Shown one piece after another: positions 25,561 through 34,077 of a stretch of 64,000 nucleotides of DNA. The stretch is from Burkholderia gladioli (GTDB taxonomy: Bacteria; Pseudomonadota; Gammaproteobacteria; Burkholderiales; Burkholderiaceae). The notes beneath the pieces were generated by a model. The model was not told where the DNA came from, did not search any database, and saw only the letters and a list, made by a program, of their open reading frames with translations. Location: contig NZ_CP009322.1 of NCBI RefSeq assembly GCF_000959725.1, forward strand, positions 682,001 to 746,000, given 5' to 3'. The first letter of the stretch is position 1. Every line of letters starts with the position of its first letter. The translations under genes and the position numbers were made by a program.

Positions 25561-26567
25561 GCACGGCGGCCGATCGCGAGGCGCCGCCGCTCGATCGCGC
25601 GGTGGCGCGCGCGGCCGCCGGCTGGGCCGTGCGCTTGCGCGAGCGCGCCTCCGCCGAGGACCTGGCCGCCTGCGCGCGCTGGCGCGAGGCCGACCCGGAG
25701 CACGAGCGCGCCTGGCAGGGCGTGCTGCGGCTCGACGCGAAGTTCGGCGCGATGCCGGCCGCCGCCGCGCTGCCGGCGCTGGGCCGCGAGCGTCGCGTCG
25801 ACCGGCGTGCCGCCTTGAAGACGCTGGGCGGCACCGCCGCCGCGCTCGCCCCGGCCGGTTACCTCGCCTATCGGCTGCTGCCCTGGCAGGCCTGGGGCGC
25901 CGAGCAGCGCACCGGCCCCGGCGAGCGGCGCGGCCTGATGCTGGCCGACGGCACGCGCATCGAGCTCAATACCGGTTCGGCGCTCAACGTGCGCTTCGAT
26001 GCCAACGAGCGTCGCGTCGAGCTGGTGGCTGGCGAGATCCTGGTGGCCACCGGCGCCGACGCGCACAGCCCCTATGCCTGGCACCGGCCGTTCGTGGTGC
26101 GCACGGCGGCGGGGCGGATCCGCGCGCTCGGCACGCGCTTCGTGGTGCGCGACGGCGTCGAGCCGGCGCGTGCCGCCTCGCGCGTGACCGTGCTCGACGG
26201 CGCGGTGGAGATCACGCCGGCCGCCGCGCCCGCGCTGCGGCGCCGGCTCGACGCGGGCCGGCAGCTGTGCTTCTCGGCCGAGGCGATCGGCGCGAGCGGG
26301 CCGGCCGATCCACATGCGGCCGACTGGTCGCGCGGCGTGCTGTTCGCGGACCGGATGCGGGTCGGCGCCTTCGCGGCCGAACTCGCGCGCTATCGCCCCG
26401 GGCTGCTGCGCTGCGATCCCGCCGTGGCCGAGCTGCGCATCACGGGCGCCTTCCAGATCGACAATACCGACAACATCCTGGCCGCCTTGCCGGCCACGCT
26501 GCCGGTGCGCGTGGTCTATCGCACGCGCTACTGGGTGACGATCGAGCCGGCGCGGCCCGAGGCCTGA
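25539..26567 (+). CDS. FecR-family anti-sigma / sigma regulator
   Basis: A 342-residue inner-membrane regulator. The N-terminal cytoplasmic domain (DUF4880-like, about residues 15-65: AAGWAVRLRERASAEDLAACARWREADPEHERAWQ) binds the sigma factor. A membrane segment follows ALKTLGGTAAALAPAGYLAY, and the FecR domain contains RGLMLADGTRIELNTGSALNVRF. The ATG at 25539 lies inside the sigma gene; a GTG at 25557 overlapping the sigma stop (GTGA) is the alternative. FecR normally receives a signal from a receptor with an STN domain, but no receptor in this window has one. Confidence 0.92.
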   Translation: MPAADAVSTAADREAPPLDRAVARAAAGWAVRLRERASAEDLAACARWREADPEHERAWQGVLRLDAKFGAMPAAAALPALGRERRVDRRAALKTLGGTAAALAPAGYLAYRLLPWQAWGAEQRTGPGERRGLMLADGTRIELNTGSALNVRFDANERRVELVAGEILVATGADAHSPYAWHRPFVVRTAAGRIRALGTRFVVRDGVEPARAASRVTVLDGAVEITPAAAPALRRRLDAGRQLCFSAEAIGASGPADPHAADWSRGVLFADRMRVGAFAAELARYRPGLLRCDPAVAELRITGAFQIDNTDNILAALPATLPVRVVYRTRYWVTIEPARPEA

Positions 26568-26727
26568 GCGGCAAAGGCTCGATCGATCCCGGCGGCGAAA
26601 CGGCGTGCCTTCCATTCCGGAATCTCTCGCCTGGAATCTCTCGTCTGTCGGCGCAATCGCGCGCGGCGGCGTTAGAGGAATATCGGCCCGCTGGCGAAGG
26701 GCCTTCGACGGATTCGGGAGACGAAGC

Positions 26728-27207
26728 ATGAAGACATCGGCACGAGCCGGCAGCGCGGCGCGCCTCGCCGGCCTGGCGCTGGCGGCCGGCGCGATGCTGG
26801 CGGGCCAGCCTGCCCACGCGGCGGCCGGCACCGGCGCGCTTACGCTGCGCGCGCAGGGCACCTCGACCACCACCACCCTGGTGCTGCGCGATGCCGGGCA
26901 GGACCCGGGCGGCAAGCGCCGCTACGCCTACGAGCTGCGCGTCGCGAACGGCGCCTGCCACGCGACGCTGGCGGGCGTGGTGCATCGCGTCTCGAAGACC
27001 GACACGGCCGGCGACGATTCCACCTTCCTGCGCAACGGCGAGAGCGTCGACACCAGCGTGTTCCGCGATCTCGCCGACGGCCGCCAGGTGACGCTGACGA
27101 TCGACGTCAGTTCGCCGAAACCGCAATACGCCGGCGTTGCGGTCGACCAGGCGCCGGCCGGCTGCGCCGACTGGCAGCACCTCGACAGCGAGTTCTACGC
27201 CCGCTGA
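26728..27207 (+). CDS. Secreted hypothetical protein
   Basis: A 159-residue protein with a clear signal peptide (LAGLALAAGAMLAGQPAHA), so probably periplasmic. The mature part has two Cys (GACHATLAG and AGCADWQH) that could form a disulfide, and beta-rich segments such as GKRRYAYELRVANGACHATL. GGGAG precedes the ATG at 26728. It lies 160 bp after the FecR gene and may be part of the same iron-starvation unit or independent. No known domain is recognised. Confidence 0.7.
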   Translation: MKTSARAGSAARLAGLALAAGAMLAGQPAHAAAGTGALTLRAQGTSTTTTLVLRDAGQDPGGKRRYAYELRVANGACHATLAGVVHRVSKTDTAGDDSTFLRNGESVDTSVFRDLADGRQVTLTIDVSSPKPQYAGVAVDQAPAGCADWQHLDSEFYAR

Positions 27208-27291
27208 TCCGTCGCGGCGGTGCACGATCCGGCATCGCCCGCGCCGATTATGTCCCGATCTGAAACAAGCCGTTGTCCGCCCGCGCTATCG

Positions 27292-27315
27292 AATGGAACC
27301 GGTTCCATTTATAAT
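27292..27315 (+). promoter_or_regulatory. LacI-type operator overlapping the dehydrogenase-operon promoter
   Basis: AATGGAACCGGTTCCATT (27292-27309) is a perfect 18-bp palindrome with the central CCGG typical of LacI/GalR operators, such as PtxS (TGAAACCGGTTTCA) and GntR sites controlling gluconate genes. A perfect -10 box, TATAAT, follows at once (27310-27315). A bound repressor would cover the -35 to -10 spacer. The ATG of the first gene is about 145 bp downstream. Confidence 0.65.
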
Positions 27316-27459
27316 GCGCGGGCCAAATGAAATGTAGGTGTCTTGTCTGGATCGCCTATTTTTCAAGATAACGGGCAGCGGCGGGGCGCGACGATCGGTG
27401 AGGACGTCGTGCCGAACGGCACGCGCCCGACCCGTCGCCCCAACCCAGAACGGACCATC

Positions 27460-28188
27460 ATGACCACCCCACCCGACAAACCGGGCTCGCGGCGCCGCTT
27501 CCTGCAGACCAGCATCGCGCTGGTGCCCGCCGCCTCGCTGGCTGGCTGCGATCTCGGCAGGCACGAAGGCTCGGCGCCGGCGCAGTCAGCCGGCGCGCGC
27601 GCCGATGCCGGCCCCTACAAGCCGCGTTTCTTCGATGCCGCCGAATGGGCCTTCGTGCAGGCCGCCTGCGACCGGCTGATCCCGGCCGACGCCGAAGGGC
27701 CCGGCGCGCTGGAACTGGGCGCGCCCGAGTTCATCGATCGCCAGATGGAGACGCCCTATGCGCACGGCGCGACCTGGTACATGCAGGGGCCGTTCCAGCA
27801 GGGCGCGCCGGAACTGGGCTACCAATTGAAGCTGGTGCCGCGCGACATCTACCGGCTCGGCATCGCGGCGGTCGACCGCTACAGCCGCACCGCCTACGGC
27901 AAGCCCTTCGCCGAGCTCGACGCGGCCACGCGCGACACCGTGCTGGGCGCGCTGGAGGCCGGCAAGCTCGAACTCGGCGACGTGCCGGCCAAGGTGTTCT
28001 TCGGCCAGTTGCTGCAGAACACGCGCGAGGGGTATTTCTGCGATCCGGTGCACGGGGGCAATCGCGGCATGGCGGCCTGGAAGATGATCGGCTTCCCCGG
28101 CGCGCGCGCCGATTTCATGGATTTCGTCAATCAGGACGGCAAGCCCTATCCCTACGGGCCGGTGTCGATCAACGGGGAGCGCAGCTGA
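27460..28188 (+). CDS. Gluconate 2-dehydrogenase-type small subunit (subunit 3 family)
   Basis: A 242-residue protein with a twin-arginine signal (SRRRFLQTSIALVPAASLAGC), exported by Tat, probably carrying the flavoprotein subunit with it ('hitchhiker'). The body matches the gluconate 2-dehydrogenase subunit 3 family (FFDAAEWAFVQAACDRLIPADAEGPGALE). Its TGA overlaps the ATG of the flavoprotein gene by one base, so production is coupled. It is the first gene of a three-gene membrane dehydrogenase operon. Confidence 0.92.
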   Translation: MTTPPDKPGSRRRFLQTSIALVPAASLAGCDLGRHEGSAPAQSAGARADAGPYKPRFFDAAEWAFVQAACDRLIPADAEGPGALELGAPEFIDRQMETPYAHGATWYMQGPFQQGAPELGYQLKLVPRDIYRLGIAAVDRYSRTAYGKPFAELDAATRDTVLGALEAGKLELGDVPAKVFFGQLLQNTREGYFCDPVHGGNRGMAAWKMIGFPGARADFMDFVNQDGKPYPYGPVSINGERS

Positions 28189-29963
28189 TGGCCGAGAAGA
28201 AACCGCATGTCGATGCCGTGATCGTCGGCTTCGGCTGGACCGGCGCGATCCTCGCCAAGGAGCTGACCGAGGCCGGCCTCAAGGTGGTCGCGCTGGAGCG
28301 CGGCGAGTACCGCGATACCTATCCCGACGGCGCCTATCCGAACACGCTCGACGAGCTGACCTACAACGTCCGCAAGAAGCTGTTCCTGGATCTGTCGAAG
28401 ACCACCCTGTCGATCCGCCACGCGCCGGGCGACACCGCGTTGCCTTACCGGCAGCTCGCGGCCTTCCTGCCTGGCGAGGGCGTGGGCGGCGCGGGCCTGC
28501 ACTGGTCGGGCGTGCATTTCCGCATCATGCCCGAGGAGCTGCGCCTGCGTAGCCACTACGAGGAGCGCTACGGCAGGAAGTTCATCCCCGAGGGCATGAC
28601 GATCCAGGACTACGGCGTCAGCTACGAGGAGCTCGAGCCGCACTTCGACTTCGCCGAGAAGGTGTTCGGCACCTCGGGGCAGGCCTATCGCGTGAACGGC
28701 AAGGTGGTGGGCGACGGCAACGTGTTCGAGGCCGATCGCAGCGACGGCTTTCCGCTGGCCGCCCAGCTGAACACCTATTCCGCCCAGCGTTTCTTCGACG
28801 CGTCCAAATCGCTCGGGCTGCACCCCTACCGGCTTCCCTCGGCCAATACTTCGGGGCCCTACACGAATCCCTACGGCGTGCAGATGGGGCCGTGCAACTT
28901 CTGCGGTTATTGCAGCGGCTATGCCTGCTACATGTACTCGAAGGCCTCGCCGAACCTGAACATCCTGCCGGCGCTCAAGCAGGAGCCGCATTTCGAGTTG
29001 CGCTCGAAGTGCCACGTGCTGCGCGTCGAGCTCGACGACACCAGGAAGCGCGCCACCGGCGTGACCTATGTCGATCCGGCCGGCCGCGAGGTGTTCCAGC
29101 CGGCTGACCTGGTGATCGTCGCCGCGTTCCAGTATCACAACGTCCACCTGCTGCTGCTGTCCGGCATCGGCAAGCCTTACGACCCGATCTCGGGCGAGGG
29201 CGTGGTGGGCCGCAATTTCGCCTACCAGAACCTGTCGACCATCAAGGCCTTCTTCGACCAGGACACCTACACGAATCCCTTCGTCGGCGCCGGCGGCAAC
29301 GGCGTGGCGGTCGACGATTTCAATTCCGACAACTTCGACCACGGCCCGCTCGGTTTCGTCGGCGGCTCGCCGATGTGGGTCAACCAGGCCGGCGTCAAGC
29401 CGGTCAGCGGGATCGCCACGCCGCCCGGCACGCCGGCCTGGGGCTCGCAGTGGAAGAAGGCGGTCAAGCAGAGCTACGCGCACACCATCTCGATGGACGC
29501 GCACGGCTCGAACATGTCCTATCGCGACGTGTTCCTCGATCTCGATCCGACCTACCGCGATTCCTACGGGCAGCCGCTGTTGCGCATGACCTTCGACTGG
29601 AAGGACAACGACATCAGGATGGCGCGCTACGTCACCGGGCAGATGCACAAGATCGCCGAGGCGATGGGGCCCAAGGCGATCAGCGTATGGACCCGCGAGT
29701 TCGGCCAGCATTTCGATGCGCGCCAGTACCAGACCACCCACCTGGTGGGCGGCGCGGTGATGGGCACCGATCCGCGCACCAGCGTGCTGAACCGCTACCT
29801 GCAGAGCTGGGACGTGCACAACGTGTTCGTGATGGGCGCCTCGGCCTTCCCGCAGGGCACCGGCTACAACCCCACCGGGCTGGTGGCCGCGCTGGCCTAT
29901 TGGTCGGCGCGCGCGATCCGCACGCAGTACCTGAAGAACCCCGGCCCCTTGGTGAGCGTATGA
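28188..29963 (+). CDS. GMC-family FAD dehydrogenase, large subunit (gluconate/polyol type)
   Basis: A 591-residue GMC oxidoreductase. The FAD dinucleotide fold is near the start (VIVGFGWTGAILAKELTEAG, Gly14-X-Gly16-X-X-Gly19), with GVGGAGLHWSGVHF and a C-terminal block TGYNPTGLVAALAYWSA typical of the gluconate, 2-ketogluconate or sorbitol dehydrogenase large subunit. A Cys cluster CNFCGYCSGYACYMYS may hold a 3Fe-4S-like or structural metal centre. It oxidises its substrate in the periplasm and passes electrons to the cytochrome. Overlaps both neighbours. The precise sugar is not evident. Confidence 0.93.
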   Translation: MAEKKPHVDAVIVGFGWTGAILAKELTEAGLKVVALERGEYRDTYPDGAYPNTLDELTYNVRKKLFLDLSKTTLSIRHAPGDTALPYRQLAAFLPGEGVGGAGLHWSGVHFRIMPEELRLRSHYEERYGRKFIPEGMTIQDYGVSYEELEPHFDFAEKVFGTSGQAYRVNGKVVGDGNVFEADRSDGFPLAAQLNTYSAQRFFDASKSLGLHPYRLPSANTSGPYTNPYGVQMGPCNFCGYCSGYACYMYSKASPNLNILPALKQEPHFELRSKCHVLRVELDDTRKRATGVTYVDPAGREVFQPADLVIVAAFQYHNVHLLLLSGIGKPYDPISGEGVVGRNFAYQNLSTIKAFFDQDTYTNPFVGAGGNGVAVDDFNSDNFDHGPLGFVGGSPMWVNQAGVKPVSGIATPPGTPAWGSQWKKAVKQSYAHTISMDAHGSNMSYRDVFLDLDPTYRDSYGQPLLRMTFDWKDNDIRMARYVTGQMHKIAEAMGPKAISVWTREFGQHFDARQYQTTHLVGGAVMGTDPRTSVLNRYLQSWDVHNVFVMGASAFPQGTGYNPTGLVAALAYWSARAIRTQYLKNPGPLVSV

Positions 29964-31444
29964 AGCAGAGCATCTTCTCGAGGAGCCCGCGTGCCGCGGC
30001 GTGGCGCGTGGCGATGGCGGCGGGCGTGGTGGCCGCCGCGGCGGCGCTGGCCTGGCCCGCGCTCGGCGCGAACCAGGCCGCAGTGGCGGTGAAGCCGGTG
30101 CCGGCTTCGTCGGGCGTGACCACGGCGCCGCTCGCGGCATCGGCATCGGCCGTGGCGGCGCCGGCCGCCGGCCACGACGCGGCGCGGGCCGAACTGCTCA
30201 AGCGCGGCGAATACCTGGCGCGCGCCGGCGACTGCATCGCCTGCCACAGCGCGCCGAACGGCAAGCCCTTCGCGGGCGGCCTGAAGTTCGACACGCCGAT
30301 CGGCGCGATCTACTCGACCAACATCACGCCCGACGCGAAGACCGGCATCGGCGGCTGGCGCTTCGAGGACTTCGATCGCGCGGTGCGCGCCGGCGTGCGC
30401 AAGAACGGCGACACGCTCTATCCGGCGATGCCGTATCCGTCCTACGCGCGCCTGAGCGAGGAGGACGTGCGCGCGATGTACGCCTACTTCAGCCAGGGCG
30501 TGGCGCCGGTCGAGCAGCCCAATCGCGCGGTGGACATCGTCTGGCCGCTGTCGATGCGCTGGCCGCTCGCGATCTGGCGCAAGCTGTACGCGCCGGCGCC
30601 CAAGCCGTTCGAGGCCGCCTCGTACGCCGATCCGGTGCTGGCGCGCGGCGCCTACCTGGTGCAGGGGCTCGGCCATTGCGGCGCCTGTCACACGCCGCGC
30701 GCGCCGACCATGCAGGAGCGCGCGCTCGGCGACGCCGACGGCAGCGATTTCCTGGCCGGCGGCGCGGCGATCGACGGCTGGGTGCCCACCAGCCTGCGCG
30801 GCGAGCCGCGCACCGGCCTGGGCACCTGGTCCGAGCAGGAGATCGTGCGTTTCCTGAAGACCGGGCGCAACCTGCATACGGCTGCGTTCGGCGGGATGAC
30901 CGACGTGGTCGACCACAGCATGCAGTACCTCAGCGATGCCGACCTGAGCGCCATCGCGCGCTACCTGAAGTCGTTGCCGCCGCGCGCGAGCGGCGAGACC
31001 GCCTACGCCTACGACGACGCGGCCGCCCAGGCGCTGCGCGCCGGCGACGCGAAGCGGCCGGGCGCGTCCGTCTACGTCGACAACTGCATGGCCTGCCACC
31101 GCAGCGACGGCCGTGGCTACACGCGCGTGTTCCCGGCGCTGGGCGGCAACCCGGTGGTGCAGGGCGCCGATCCCACCTCGCTGATCCACGTGGTGCTGGA
31201 AGGCGCAGCGCTGAACGGCACGCACGAGGCGCCGTCGAGCTTCACCATGCCGCCGTTCGGCTGGCGCCTGTCCGACCAGGAGGTCGCCGACGTCGCGAAC
31301 TTCGTGCGCACCAGTTGGGGCAACACCGGCTCGACGGTGACGTCCGCCCAGGTGGCCAAGCTGCGCCGCGCGTATCCGGGCAAGCGCCCCGATGCGCCGC
31401 CGGGCGCGGACTTCGCGCGGCCTTCGGCGAGCCTAACGAACTAG
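29960..31444 (+). CDS. Triheme cytochrome c subunit of the membrane dehydrogenase
   Basis: A 494-residue exported cytochrome with three CXXCH heme sites: CIACH (about residue 92), CGACH (about 240) and CMACH (about 378). The arrangement matches AdhB/GndC-type electron-transfer subunits of membrane dehydrogenases, which pass electrons to ubiquinone. A signal or anchor helix runs through AWRVAMAAGVVAAAAALAW. Its start overlaps the end of the flavoprotein gene (GTATGA). A strong terminator follows. Confidence 0.94.
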   Translation: MKQSIFSRSPRAAAWRVAMAAGVVAAAAALAWPALGANQAAVAVKPVPASSGVTTAPLAASASAVAAPAAGHDAARAELLKRGEYLARAGDCIACHSAPNGKPFAGGLKFDTPIGAIYSTNITPDAKTGIGGWRFEDFDRAVRAGVRKNGDTLYPAMPYPSYARLSEEDVRAMYAYFSQGVAPVEQPNRAVDIVWPLSMRWPLAIWRKLYAPAPKPFEAASYADPVLARGAYLVQGLGHCGACHTPRAPTMQERALGDADGSDFLAGGAAIDGWVPTSLRGEPRTGLGTWSEQEIVRFLKTGRNLHTAAFGGMTDVVDHSMQYLSDADLSAIARYLKSLPPRASGETAYAYDDAAAQALRAGDAKRPGASVYVDNCMACHRSDGRGYTRVFPALGGNPVVQGADPTSLIHVVLEGAALNGTHEAPSSFTMPPFGWRLSDQEVADVANFVRTSWGNTGSTVTSAQVAKLRRAYPGKRPDAPPGADFARPSASLTN

Positions 31445-31458
31445 GCTCCCGGGTCCAT

Positions 31459-31500
31459 GAAAAAAACCGCGCGGGATGGCTGTCCCGCGCGGTTTTTTCT
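31459..31500. terminator. Bidirectional rho-independent terminator
   Basis: A long perfect stem, ACCGCGCGGGA pairing with TCCCGCGCGGT, is flanked by AAAAAA on the left and TTTTTT on the right. It can end both the dehydrogenase operon on the plus strand and the alcohol dehydrogenase gene on the minus strand. Confidence 0.92.
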
Positions 31501-31521
31501 TTCCGGAGCCGGGCGAGGCGG

Positions 31522-32700
31522 CTATTGCACCTCGTCGTAGACGTGCTCGAACGCGCGCCGGTAGATCTCCAGCGCGCTGGCCTCGTCGATCTCGCAGGGA
31601 TTATTGATCAGCAGCCGCTCCTGCTTCATCGCGTCGGCCGCCAGCCCCGCCAGGTCGCCGACGTCGATGCCGACCGCCTGCAGGTTGGCCGGCAGCCCCG
31701 CGTCGCGCGCCAGCCGCACCAGGTAGGCGATGAAGGCCTCGGCCTGTTCCTCGACCGGGCCGACCGGCTCGAGCCCGACCAACTGCCCGAGCTCGGCATA
31801 CTGCTGCGCGGCGGCCTGCGCGTTGAAGCGCAGCACATGCGGCAGCACCAGCGCATTCGACAGCCCGTGCGGCACATGGAACACGCCGCCGATCGGGTAG
31901 GCCAGCGCATGCACGCCGCCCACTGGCGCGTTCGCGAAGGCCTGGCCGGCCAGCATCGCGCCGAGCAGCATGGCCGAGCGCGCGGCGAGGTCCTGGCCGT
32001 CGCGGCAGGCCGGCAGCAGGTTGGCGGTGAGCAATTGCAATGCCTTGCAGGCGAGGTGGTCCGACAGCGGATTCTTCAGACGCTTGCTGGTATAGGCCTC
32101 GATCGCGTGCACCATCGCGTCGATGCCGGTGGCGGCGGTCGCGGCCGGCGGCAGGCCGACCGTCAGCTCCGGGTCCAGCAAGGCCGAATCGGCGTAGAGT
32201 CGCGGCGAGACCACGCCGCTCTTGGTGGTCTTGCCGGTGGTCACGATCGAGATCGGCGTGACCTCGGAGCCGGTGCCGGCCGTGGTCGGGATCTGCACCA
32301 GCGGCAGGCGGCCGTGCTCGACGCGGTTCACGCCGTACATCTGCTCCAGCGGCTGCTCGCTCGCGCACAGCGCGGCCACCAGCTTGGCGACGTCCATCGA
32401 GGAGCCGCCGCCCAGCCCGATCACCAGCTCTGCGCCGAATTCGCGCGCGCGCCGGGCCGCGTCGCGCACCACCTCCTCGGGCGGGTCGGCCACCACCTCG
32501 TCGATCACCAGCACCTCCCAGCCGGCCCGCGCCAGGCTCGCCAGCGCCGGCGCGAGCGTGCCGCCGCGATGCAGGAAGGCGTCGGTGAGCACGCAGGCGC
32601 GGCGGCCGGCGTGGCGCTCGCGCAGCAACTCGCCGAGCCGGCGCGCGAGCCCCGCCTCGAGCACGATGTGGGGGACGGTCTGAAACGAAAACGATTGCAT
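31522..32700 (-). CDS. Iron-containing alcohol dehydrogenase
   Basis: A 392-residue group III (iron-dependent) alcohol dehydrogenase. The NAD-binding site GGGSSMDVAK is followed by IPTTAGTGSEVTPISI, and the metal ligands lie in the stretch with DAMVHAIEAYTS, HALAYPIGGVFHVPHG and the FHVPHGLSNALVLPHV block. It is cytoplasmic and reduces or oxidises short-chain alcohols/aldehydes or related compounds. It converges with the dehydrogenase operon; functional linkage is possible but unproven. Confidence 0.93.
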   Translation of the reverse strand: MQSFSFQTVPHIVLEAGLARRLGELLRERHAGRRACVLTDAFLHRGGTLAPALASLARAGWEVLVIDEVVADPPEEVVRDAARRAREFGAELVIGLGGGSSMDVAKLVAALCASEQPLEQMYGVNRVEHGRLPLVQIPTTAGTGSEVTPISIVTTGKTTKSGVVSPRLYADSALLDPELTVGLPPAATAATGIDAMVHAIEAYTSKRLKNPLSDHLACKALQLLTANLLPACRDGQDLAARSAMLLGAMLAGQAFANAPVGGVHALAYPIGGVFHVPHGLSNALVLPHVLRFNAQAAAQQYAELGQLVGLEPVGPVEEQAEAFIAYLVRLARDAGLPANLQAVGIDVGDLAGLAADAMKQERLLINNPCEIDEASALEIYRRAFEHVYDEVQ

Positions 32701-33065
32701 GGGGGCGTCTCCGGCTGTTTTCGTGGGGCGCGATGGGCGGCGTCGCGCGCTCGCGTGTGCCGGTCATGATACCGGCGTGCGCGGTTTTCGTTCCGGCCGG
32801 CCGCGGGCGCCGGCACGCCGGATCGATCCGCCGCTGCGCGATCGATTTAAATGCAGTGAAAATTACCGATCAATCAATTCGTCATTAAATCGACGGAAAT
32901 TTTTACTAAATACGGCGGCATTCGACCGATTAATCGAATTCGATCGACGCCGTTTCACGCCGTTTCATTTACCTGGATGGTCAATGCGTTTATAGTCGCC
33001 GTCGGCCGACTCGACAGGCTTCGGGGACGGGTCGAGACGAGTGCCGCGATACCAGGAAAACCACC
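32701..33065. other. AT-rich upstream region of the SLT gene
   Basis: 365 bp between the alcohol dehydrogenase start and the SLT-domain gene. The part from about 32840 to 32970 is AT-rich for this genome (23 of 60 bases are G or C in 32881-32940 by hand count). It holds a tandem ACGCCGTTTC duplication (32947-32966) and the promoter listed next. No gene is supported. Confidence 0.65.
32968..32996 (+). promoter_or_regulatory. Likely promoter of the SLT-domain gene
   Basis: TTTACC (32968-32973) and TATAGT (32991-32996) are separated by 17 bases, in AT-rich DNA, about 70 bp before the start codon at 33066. The tandem 10-bp repeat just upstream could be an activator or repressor site. Confidence 0.5.
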
Positions 33066-33473
33066 ATGACCGCTACTCAGTCGACGCAGTCGAAGTCGAA
33101 ATCGCATTCGAACCATCCGCGCCCGCCCAAGAAGCAGGGCTGGGTCGCGATCGACCCCTCGGTGGTGCCGCCCGCCTCGCAGAAGGCGCTGCGCGACGCG
33201 ATCGCGCTCGAGAAGGCGCCCGTCACCGATTATGCCGACCTGTTGTGGATCATGGCGCAGGAATCGAGCGGGGTGGTGAACTCGCATAATCCGAATTCCA
33301 CGGCGCGCGGCCTGTTCCAGTTGTTGCGCGCCCAGTACGCGCTGAATCCGAATGGCGAGAAATCCTTCGGTAATGCCGTCGAGGAAGCGCAGGGCGGGCT
33401 TCGATATATTTACGGCCGCTATCACAGCGCGCAGCATGCCCGTAAATTCTGGGAAAAACATCACTGGTATTGA
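33066..33473 (+). CDS. Small SLT/lysozyme-like protein without signal peptide
   Basis: A 135-residue protein. From about residue 55 it matches soluble-lytic-transglycosylase/lysozyme-like folds: the catalytic Glu in MAQESSG, STARGLFQLL after it, and the C-terminal pattern GGLRYIYGRYHSAQHARKFWEKHHWY common in phage- and secretion-associated muramidases. The first 38 residues are polar and Ser/Lys/Pro-rich, and there is no signal peptide, so export would need a specialised system such as type VI secretion or a phage-like pathway. It is followed after 5 bp by an exported protein. Upstream DNA is AT-rich. Confidence 0.8.
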   Translation: MTATQSTQSKSKSHSNHPRPPKKQGWVAIDPSVVPPASQKALRDAIALEKAPVTDYADLLWIMAQESSGVVNSHNPNSTARGLFQLLRAQYALNPNGEKSFGNAVEEAQGGLRYIYGRYHSAQHARKFWEKHHWY

Positions 33474-33478
33474 ACGCA

Positions 33479-33973
33479 ATGAAAGGTCTTCGTTTCGCTG
33501 TCGCATCGATCGTTTTCGGTATCGCGGCGAACCTGGCGCTGGCCGCCAGCCCGGCGCCCGCGCCGGTGCCGCAATTCGACAACTTCCCGGCGCCGGCCTG
33601 GCACGGCAAGGTGGCCGCCACCACGATCCAGTCCGAGCAGGACCACAGGTTCGCCGCGCGGCTGCGCGAACTGTCGGGCAAGAAACCGAACTTCGCCGGC
33701 CATTACGCGCTGAGCAGCTGGGGCTGCGGCGCGTCCTGCACCATGACGGTGGCGGTCGACGCGAGGACGGGCGAGACCGTCTGGCTGCCGTTTACGGTCT
33801 GCTGCTGGGACGTCGACATCGACCAGCCGATCGAATTCCGGCGCAACAGCAAGCTGGTGATCGTGCATGGCAGCCGTAACGAAACCGGCAACGGAACCTA
33901 CTATTATCTGTTCGATCAGAATCGCTTCACCTTGCTGCGCGGCGACGAACAACGGGTCAAGCCCGGTAGCTGA
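33479..33973 (+). CDS. Exported protein paired with the SLT gene (candidate immunity protein)
   Basis: A 164-residue protein with a signal peptide (LRFAVASIVFGIAANLALA). The mature part has Cys in GCGASC and VCCWD and motifs NFAGHYALSSWGCGASC and VAVDARTGETVWLPFTVCCWD, seen in a widespread uncharacterised family. It starts 5 bp after the SLT gene stop and is probably co-transcribed. A periplasmic neighbour of a cell-wall enzyme lacking a signal peptide fits an effector-immunity pair, but the function is inferred only. Confidence 0.7.
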   Translation: MKGLRFAVASIVFGIAANLALAASPAPAPVPQFDNFPAPAWHGKVAATTIQSEQDHRFAARLRELSGKKPNFAGHYALSSWGCGASCTMTVAVDARTGETVWLPFTVCCWDVDIDQPIEFRRNSKLVIVHGSRNETGNGTYYYLFDQNRFTLLRGDEQRVKPGS

Positions 33974-34077
33974 ACGCCGCGCGGCGCGCTGGCGCCGGCC
34001 TCGAATTCCCGGGTTGTTTTTCCGGCATTCGTTCATACTTACCGCCGACGTTCAGCAATACACCGAAGGCGGACCGC

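Noticed and set aside
33470..33478. TTG start for the SLT partner gene at 33470
   Set aside because: It would overlap the SLT stop, but the ATG at 33479 begins a normal signal peptide and is the simpler choice.
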